The position numbers and the translations under genes were made by a program. Of a DNA stretch of 64,000 nucleotides, positions 57,829 through 64,000 are shown piece by piece. Source of the stretch: Ophiura sarsii (taxonomy: Eukaryota; Echinodermata; Ophiuroidea; Amphilepidida; Ophiuridae); contig CM069447.1 in the NCBI GenBank assembly GCA_035610835.1, positions 64,637,060 to 64,701,059 on the forward strand. The letters are read 5' to 3'. Numbering within the stretch: position 1 is the stretch's first letter; each line of letters begins with the position of its first letter. The notes under the pieces were generated by a model. That model was not told the origin of the DNA. It was given only the letters and a program-made list of their open reading frames with translations, and did not search any database.

Positions 57829-59017
57829 GTAAGTCCTTAAATAAAAACTGTTTGAAATATTATAAAAATTGTAAATCTTATAATATTTCAAATAAAAAGA
57901 TTTTGTAATATATTAATATATTTGTTTAAACGTGACAATAATGCAAATCTGTCAACAAGTTTCACTTTCCGTTGACTAATTTATGTTTTCGTTGCCTAAT
58001 GCAATTCATTGTTAGAGAGCTAACTGAATGTGAAATGTGACTTCGAAAACTAATTTCTGCATAGTTAAATTGGATTTTCCTCTAGATTAGACTTTACCTA
58101 TTGCATATTCGTTCAATGTCGTTTATTCCTGGAGCACGTGTTATACATCTCGCAGACTCATCTTCGAGAGCGTTATTATACGCGCACACATTCACTAGTA
58201 TCAGAGGAGTTATTTAGTCAAGGGTCAAATAACGTTTCTAGAAATCATTATGATACAGAACAGCCAATTAATAAAATAAATAATAACAAGCAGGATTTAT
58301 ATAGCGCCTCACATCAGAACCAGTCACTAGCCGCTTTACAATGGTAAAAATGGTATAAAATGATAAAAAGCATTATAGAATATAATAGCAATATACATAT
58401 AACAATCAAAATATAAAATGTGTCAAACCAGTTCAATAACGTTAACATTAAATAGCATATTTTCAATTATAAAATCTCATTGTTAAAAAGATATGTCCTC
58501 AGGCGACTCTTGAAAATGTTGACAGTGGCAGCAGTCTTGATATTTAACGGAAGCTTGTTCCAAATGAAGGGTGCTGCGAATGCAAAAGCGCGATGTCCGT
58601 AGAACATGGTGTTAGTGTTCCAGGGAGGAATGAACAGCGCACGAGATGCGGATCTTAGCAATCCAGATGGTAAATGACTTAATAAGAGTTCTGTAATGTT
58701 AAAAGCGTGATCTTAAATATAACCCTGTCATTTTCTTAAACCAGTGCAGATTGCGGAGAAGAGATGTGATATGCTGGTAGTCATAACGATTCATTTATGT
58801 GAATCCCATTTTAAAAATCATGTAAAATCAATATTATCTAATCTGAATTACAGTTCACATTTAAACAATATTTAATTATACAAATTATCTGATCTGTAGT
58901 TTTGGGTATTGATGTTTTGTACCACTCTGTACTGCAATGGTGATTTGTTAAACAACTATCAACCTAATAAGTGCTTGCATTTTGCATTGAATGTTATTAT
59001 ATTTTGTTTCATGGCAG
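57829..59017 (+). other. Intron carrying an inverted LINE fragment
   Basis: Apart from the - strand LINE remnant at 58262-58800, I see nothing coding. Confidence 0.6.
58262..58800 (-). pseudogene. LINE 3' fragment, inverted
   Basis: The - strand reads HITSLLRNLHWF, then LRSASRALFIPPWN, YGHRAFAFAAPFIWNKLPLN and TVNIFKSRLRTYLF before a stop. This is the C-terminal tail of CR1/Jockey-like LINE proteins. The 3' UTR ends gcgctatataaatcctgcttg followed by a ttatt-rich tail at about 58262-58290. One internal deletion/frameshift near 58690. Confidence 0.8.
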
Positions 59018-59153
59018 GTTTTTATTGGAAATTCAGACAGAGACACGGCAGTTACCAGTTTATTTCCGCACATGATCAGTGCAATGTATGTCAGAATCAT
59101 TCCGATTGAATGGCAAAATGGAATAAGCCTGCGATTGGAAATTATGGGATGTG
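59018..59153 (+). CDS. F5/8C domain 4, C-terminal exon
   Basis: A 136-base exon, phase 0 in and phase 1 out, acceptor ttcatggcag and donor gtacgt. It encodes VFIGNSDRDTAVTSLFPH, YVRIIPIEW and LRLEIMGC. It is one codon shorter than its sisters: the final Lys after GC is missing. Confidence 0.93.
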
Positions 59154-59901
59154 GTACGTTATTATTATTATTAGTTTGTATTTTGTTTAAGTTACATGTT
59201 GACTTCGTAGCAATTACCAAAACCTCGCAAGATAGGGCCGGCGACGTGTAGCTAGCATTTGGAATCCAGGCCCTTTTGCATTTACACTCCCATGGCCCCT
59301 AGGACAAATAACCTGTCATAATAAATACTATACTCCTCGTACTCATATACCCAACACAGTTATGAGCGTATATTATATATACATAATATCCTGTTAACAC
59401 AGAAACGATCAAATACTACGTAATAATTTATAATTGCCAATGGTTGGTATCAAATCCCTAAAGGAAATCTGCTCTCAATCATGCTCAATAAAACAAGTGA
59501 ATTGTACAATCCTTAGTTTTGATCACATTTTAAATTAACATTATTTTTTTCGATACTAGTTCGAACAACTTCATAATAATTAGAAGAAAAACAGATAATG
59601 TTATTAGTGGTCCGTCTGGCATGTAATTCAGTTGTTCTCTTCTATACTATTATGCCTAACCACCATAAACATATGTGTTGAACGTTCGTATCCTTAATGT
59701 AATCCATCGCCATGTTTAGATGCATCGTAATACCACCAATTCCACGTTTATTTGGCCAAAATCATCTACCACAAATCGTACATCGACGTGTCATCTGACA
59801 GATGACAAGTCGATGTACGGTTATATGAGGTTCCCAAACACCTAGTTAAAAGAAGAATTCATGCCACTGTTATAATGTATTATCTATATTACACGAAATA
59901 G
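59154..59901 (+). other. Intron with a short perfect-looking palindrome
   Basis: cgtacatcgacgtgtcatctg/acagatgacaagtcgatgtacg at about 59777-59820 forms a hairpin. The rest is not recognised. Confidence 0.6.
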
Positions 59902-60065
59902 ATTGCACGGGTAATGCTCCATTGGGATTGACCGATAACTCGATACCTAACAACCAAATGACAGCATCTAATAAACTAGGTTCCGGATGGTACGCATTAG
60001 AAGCTCGTCTAGATAACAACGGTGCATGGGCATCCCAGATTGAAGACCAACAGCAATGGATACAG
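59902..60065 (+). CDS. F5/8C domain 5, exon 1 of 3
   Basis: A 164-base exon, phase 1 in and phase 0 out, acceptor tacacgaaatag and donor gtacta. It encodes DCTGNAPLGLTDNSIPNNQM, EARLDNNGAWASQIEDQQQW and stops at WIQ. Unlike the other five F5/8C domains, an intron cuts right after this WIQ strand. Confidence 0.9.
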
Positions 60066-60706
60066 GTACTATGTGTAAATTATATCTCATATACTTCTTC
60101 AAGAGAGTGACGTTACTGTGACTTCTGAATATTTTCTTGTATCAATAATTTCTGCTTTCTCATAGGTAAAACCAATTCACTGCCCTTTAAAGGACAATTC
60201 CCGTTCATATCTGCGGTTTTATAACGGATATGTGCCCAATACATAGTATAAAGTAGTCCGAAAGCCGCATGGGCCGATATTTTACCAATAAGTGAGACAG
60301 AATCAATTGCTAACTGGAATGAACGAGTTTTGTAAGGTGTTATAATTGCTTTTAAACGTAAGCCTATAGCTATTCCAATACGCATAAAATCCAGTGAGGA
60401 ATGTTTCTTGCCGCGTTACAACATGTTCGGGTTTGGGGTGTGTTCGTAATACCATATTGACATTATTGGCTTTGTATCATCGCGCAAAGCCTATAGCAAA
60501 AAGCAACATTTAATATTTACTTGCTATGTCTCAAATTAAAGGAAAATTATATGTTTCTGTTTACTAAATTGAAAATGTATATTATACAGATATGCTCTAA
60601 TAAAGTAATACTATCAATGATGGTTGACATTTACATTGCTAAACTGTTATGAAAAGAAATTTATTTGTAATCTTTTTCAAATTATTATTGCATGGTTTGT
60701 TTGAAG
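60066..60706 (+). other. Intron unique to F5/8C domain 5
   Basis: About 640 bases with no recognised element. It interrupts the domain at a point where all other copies are continuous. Confidence 0.6.
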
Positions 60707-60865
60707 GTTATCTTTAATGATGATGAGCTGGTGGTGGGCATCGTGAGCCAAGGGTATGTCGATGCATGGACTACAGAATTCACCGTACAGTACAGCGAGA
60801 ACCCGAAGACAGACCTGGTAACGTGGTGGTACATAACCGCACCTACTGGATGGCCTAATCCGCAG
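60707..60865 (+). CDS. F5/8C domain 5, exon 2 of 3
   Basis: A 159-base exon, phase 0 at both ends, acceptor tttgtttgaag and donor gtaact. It encodes VIFNDDELVVGIVSQGYVDA, WTTEFTVQYSENPKTDLVTW and ends PNPQ. It corresponds to the VDL...GI-LQG...WVTEFKV part of the other domains. Sequence is more diverged than in domains 1-4. Confidence 0.88.
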
Positions 60866-61423
60866 GTAACTGTTTTAATATGCAGAACAACAGTTGATTA
60901 GTGAACATCCAGTTATCAGTATGGTGACAAATATCGACGTGTACACAAAAATAACCTACAGTAAAGATTCAGCGAATTGCATTATACAAAAACAATTTTT
61001 TAGAAACCTCTCCCAATATTCTAAGTCTAGCTTAAGGATTACTGAACTACTGAAAATACTAGGCATGTTAATACTTGTTATAATGCATTACCCATGGTGA
61101 TTCCATATATGGTGATGAATTCAATAAACGTAGCATTTTTGAAACAATATGTGACACTTTAGAACTGTCGTCTACAGACGACTGCCGCACGGAAAGTTTG
61201 AAGTGAATTCCAAGCTTCTTATACAAAACGCGTGTATACCTAGACGGGTGCGCGCGCGTTCATGTGCTATTATAGTCATTCGAGATTGAAAACTGATAAC
61301 ATAATAAACTACTACACAATTCCTAAACGATTTGACGTGCCTACTACTGGAAAAGAAATATTCAGTACGAAAGTGACTCAGCATGTAATTGAAATGTTCC
61401 ACGTGTTCTTTTTATTTTTTCAG

Positions 61424-61567
61424 ATGTTTGCAGCCAATACCGATGCAAGTTCAAAGGTCACCAACATGTTTCCGCAACCAGTGAGTGCATCTGCCTTGCG
61501 CATTCGACCAATGGAGTGGCACTCTGCTTTTAACTTAAGGCTTGAAATTCTGAAATGTCAACCTTAA
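61424..61567 (+). CDS. F5/8C domain 5, exon 3; terminal coding exon with stop
   Basis: Phase 0 in, acceptor tttattttttcag. It encodes MFAANTDASSKVTNMFPQ, LRIRPMEWHSAFN and LRLEILKCQP, then TAA at 61565-61567. The domain ends in KC instead of GC, and the protein stops two residues later, so the mature C-terminus is the F5/8C domain itself, with no transmembrane segment or GPI signal after it. Confidence 0.93.
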   Translation: MFAANTDASSKVTNMFPQPVSASALRIRPMEWHSAFNLRLEILKCQP

Positions 61568-61950
61568 CAATTTTCGACGGCTTTATAATTATTTAATTTA
61601 AATATCATTGGATCATTATACACATTCAATCCAAAACTAAAGGTGGCAATATAAATTGGATTATACTGTGTATGCTCGTGGACTGCAGTGTGGACAGCAG
61701 AACCGTTCATTTTGTCTGTTGGGAAGGACTCTTCAACATGTTTAAACATTTGCCTGCTACTCACATAACATACAGCTAGTGACACAGCGGCATATTTGTT
61801 AAACAAGGAAATAATGAAACCCACGAACAACTATGTTCATTGAGTATGTATATTTCACAATAGTTACACTTAAACGAACAGTTTGAAAATGTGACTTTGT
61901 AGTCTTGTATACAAGTTTTTATTAAATAAAATTGATACAGGCCTAAAAAG
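61568..61950 (+). other. Probable 3' UTR
   Basis: No open frame continues. Cleavage is expected shortly after the aataaa at 61925. A diverged copy of parts of this region lies at 62945-63165. Confidence 0.6.
61925..61930 (+). terminator. Poly(A) signal AATAAA
   Basis: Canonical hexamer about 360 bases after the stop codon, in attaaataaaattgatacagg. Confidence 0.6.
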
Positions 61951-62366
61951 AGTTCATAAGTACATGTATATATTGTGTAGATTAATACTCATATGTTATT
62001 TAAGAGAGCCTGAAGATCACCCGTGGCTGATTCTAAACCATTTTAAAACTTTATATCTCCGGTAAAATAATTCGCGGTATTAACCTTAAAATATATTTGG
62101 ATAAAGAACGCTTGTAAAATGTATGTGGTATTTCCAACCTTTTTGAGGCCTGCAATATTGTACACGAGTGGAAAAGGTCGTTTATTACAACCGCGCAATA
62201 CCATACATTGTTACACTGTCGTGACGCCAACGGAGCATAATTGCACCTGGTGCGTTCAAGCGCTAGTCATTTGAGATTGAAAACTCATAATGTAATGAAA
62301 TAAACAATTCCTAAAAGATTTGACATGCCAACTACTGTTCGAGACAACAAAAAAAGAAAGAATGCA

Positions 62367-62507
62367 GGTGTTTCCAGCCAATACCAATGTAAGTTGAAAG
62401 TTCACCAACAGGTTTCCGCAACCAGTGAGTGCACCTGGCTTGTGTATTCGACGAATGAAGTGGCACCATGATTTTAAAGGCTGGAAATTGTGAAATGCCA
62501 ACCTTAA
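62367..62507 (+). pseudogene. Duplicate of the terminal F5/8C exon, dead
   Basis: Matches 61424-61567 along its length (tttccagccaatacc, tttccgcaaccagtgagtgca, atgaagtggcac, gaaattgtgaaatg-caaccttaa). It has an in-frame TGA after about nine codons and several small indels. The preceding intron (gagattgaaaactcataat...cctaaaagatttgac) was copied too. It is a decayed partial gene duplication downstream of the real 3' end. Confidence 0.9.
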
Positions 62508-62715
62508 ACGTTTTATTATCGAATGATTTTAAATAATATAATACCAATCAAGTTTGGTGCCCTTTAATGCCAAAGCATCTGTAGAGTCTGTACTATTATA
62601 TCATTCAATAATCTCACATGACCTAGGGGGAAATTGAAATACTATTAACGGTGTATTTTCAGATCTCTTTTGTGATATCAGAAGAATCCCTATATTGTTC
62701 TTATTGTGTCTATAA

Positions 62716-62942
62716 AACCTTAGGGGCCAGAAATGTTCCATTTAGAAATGATAGGCTAACATGTGGTGAATTATTGCGGGTGGTTAATCACCCGCCAGCT
62801 TGTATACTACAATGGGCACATATCTTGTGACCCTGTACTTCTACCCATTGGAGGAATTCAACTCAAACTTTGCAATTTTAAGGATGACTTTTCACTTACA
62901 ATAGAAAACATCACGTTGAAAATCGTGCCAGCAATCAGAACA
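62716..62942 (+). repeat. Interspersed repeat, copy 2
   Basis: Same repeat as 39606-39852 in the opposite orientation (aggggccagaaatgttccat...ccagcaatcagaaca). It separates the duplicated terminal exon from the duplicated 3' UTR, so it probably inserted after the duplication. Confidence 0.7.
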
Positions 62943-63269
62943 TGTGATTAACACTGTAGTATGTTGGGAACAACTTTTTACACATTTTACATGTTTGCCT
63001 GTCTTTACATAATAGCCATAACAGAGAAGCTGCGCAAAAGGCAATAAACTAAAGAAATACACAAACAACTAATTTTCATGGAGTATAAATATTTCACAAT
63101 GGATACATGCAAACGAACATTGAAAATGTGACTTCGTAATCTTGTTTCAAGTATTTTTTTGAAATTGTTTGTATTTGTTATATCGGTTTAAGGTTTAAGA
63201 GTAATAACATTATACAGTACTTACTTGCAAGAAACTCATAGTTGTATTTCCTCGGGAAAAAAGAATGGG

Positions 63270-63293
63270 GGGGGGGGGAGGGGAGAATGGGGG
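63270..63293 (+). repeat. G-rich homopolymer tract
   Basis: ggggggggggaggggagaatgggggg; simple repeat. Confidence 0.9.
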
Positions 63294-63407
63294 GAAATAT
63301 AGTATTCAGCCATGGTTCGACTAAGGTGTTGCTATATTAATCAAGCCTAATATTGACTGTAAAATAAAAAAAAGAGTATGTGACCCGAATGGTACATATC
63401 GTCGCTG

Positions 63408-63993
63408 TTCTGACATACCGGCACATCACGAAAATCAGAGTTTTGAGAAAATCGTGTTTGAACATTTTCCAATTTTTAAAGACTTGTTAACCCTTACAGG
63501 CCCGCACCCCATGAAATCCCATTTCCCAGCCTGTCGGTTCCGCCCGCTGAGGTTTTTGGGTGAAATAATGGCCCCGGGCTACATAGCTGGGCGAATACAC
63601 TCGCCCAGCATAGCTTCCCCCGTGGCTCAGTTGGTAGAGCGTTCGACTTTTAACCGAGAGGTCGTGGGTTCAAACCCCGGGGCGTGGCACCTCTTGTTGT
63701 GTGTGCTTTTTTTGCTTGAAAAAAAATTCGTTGGAAAATCTACCGGGAGTGTTAGGGTTAAAGAGCATTTACATCAAATGTCACTATCATTGTCAAAGAA
63801 CACTAATAGATATACTTATGTTTGTTATGAGCATGTTACAACAACAAATTGCAATTATTAATTAGGAGTAATTATGTCATAAAGTCATGTGCCGGTATGT
63901 CAGATAGTCCTACAGCGACATGCCAGTGATATGCCGGTATGTAGTTACACGGTGGTCTATGGCAGAATATCGTGATGTGCCGGTATGTCAGAA
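63408..63993. mobile_element. TIR-bounded element containing a tRNA-like sequence
   Basis: A perfect 24-base inverted repeat, ttctgacataccggcacatc-acga at 63408-63431 and its complement at 63970-63993, bounds about 590 bases. The phrase gtgccggtatgtcag/atgccggtatgt recurs three times near the right end. The interior holds a tRNA-like pol III unit. Confidence 0.6.
63616..63690 (+). tRNA. tRNA-Lys(TTT)-like sequence, probably a pseudogene or SINE head
   Basis: Box A tggctcagttgg and box B ggttcaaaccc match pol III consensus. The D arm (gctc/gagc) is perfect. The anticodon loop CTTTTAA places TTT at 63649-63651. The anticodon stem has one mismatch, the T stem one mismatch, and the acceptor stem pairs poorly (three of seven mismatched). 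A T-run (ttttttt) about 25-30 bases downstream could terminate pol III. The weak acceptor stem argues against a working tRNA. Confidence 0.45.
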
Positions 63994-64000
63994 TACAAAA

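Overview
The window reads as nuclear DNA of an invertebrate deuterostome. An echinoderm or hemichordate is my best guess; the species cannot be fixed from sequence alone. It is AT-rich, intron-dominated and crowded with decayed transposons, microsatellites, homopolymer G/C tracts and one 100-base run of N. All host coding sequence lies on the + strand as short exons with clean AG/GT borders. They encode repeated extracellular modules: hyalin repeat (HYR), EGF and F5/8 type C (discoidin) domains. Almost every module border is a phase-1 intron, so modules can be duplicated or lost without breaking the frame.

Layout of the host gene(s). Left block (1-11568): the 3' part of one HYR exon, three complete HYR exons (1601, 2063, 2865), an EGF exon (9864), one F5/8C domain on two exons (10204, 10948) and a calcium-binding-type EGF exon (11455). 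Then comes about 28.7 kb without recognisable host exons. Right block (40268-61567): an unrecognised 80-residue four-cysteine module, three cysteine-containing HYR exons (40922, 41560, 42828), a truncated HYR exon (43584), five cysteine-free HYR exons (43794, 44250, 44703, 45521, 46384), five F5/8C domains (48603-61567), a stop codon at 61565 and a poly(A) signal at 61925. The product would be a large secreted or surface adhesion/recognition protein. Both blocks share phase and modules, so they may be one gene with a huge intron or two tandem paralogues. The 5' end, signal peptide and promoter lie outside the window.

How the array evolved is visible. Introns as well as exons are shared between the HYR cluster at 1.45-3.4 kb and that at 43.6-46.7 kb. 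Several exon fossils lie in the introns, one exon is cut and fused to its neighbour's intron, and a copy of the terminal exon lies downstream as a pseudo-exon.

The introns hold the other interesting content. From about 5.8 to 8.9 kb there is a broken Polinton/adintovirus-like element: a decayed integrase on the - strand, a frameshifted unknown gene, and an intact 172-codon ORF (7609-8127, -) with the layout of a Bcl-2-family protein (BH3-like and BH1-like segments, tail anchor). From 25.2 to 31.8 kb a satellite with ~185-bp monomers in a dimeric and higher-order pattern is split by a 3.7-kb decayed LINE, and a paralogous empty site survives 1.1 kb downstream. Further LINE 3' fragments, palindromic MITE families (several in two or three copies), tRNA-derived SINE-like sequences, a mariner-type TIR element and local duplications fill the rest. 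An intronic minisatellite at about 49.6-50.5 kb appears to be built from an exon-end/5' splice-site sequence.
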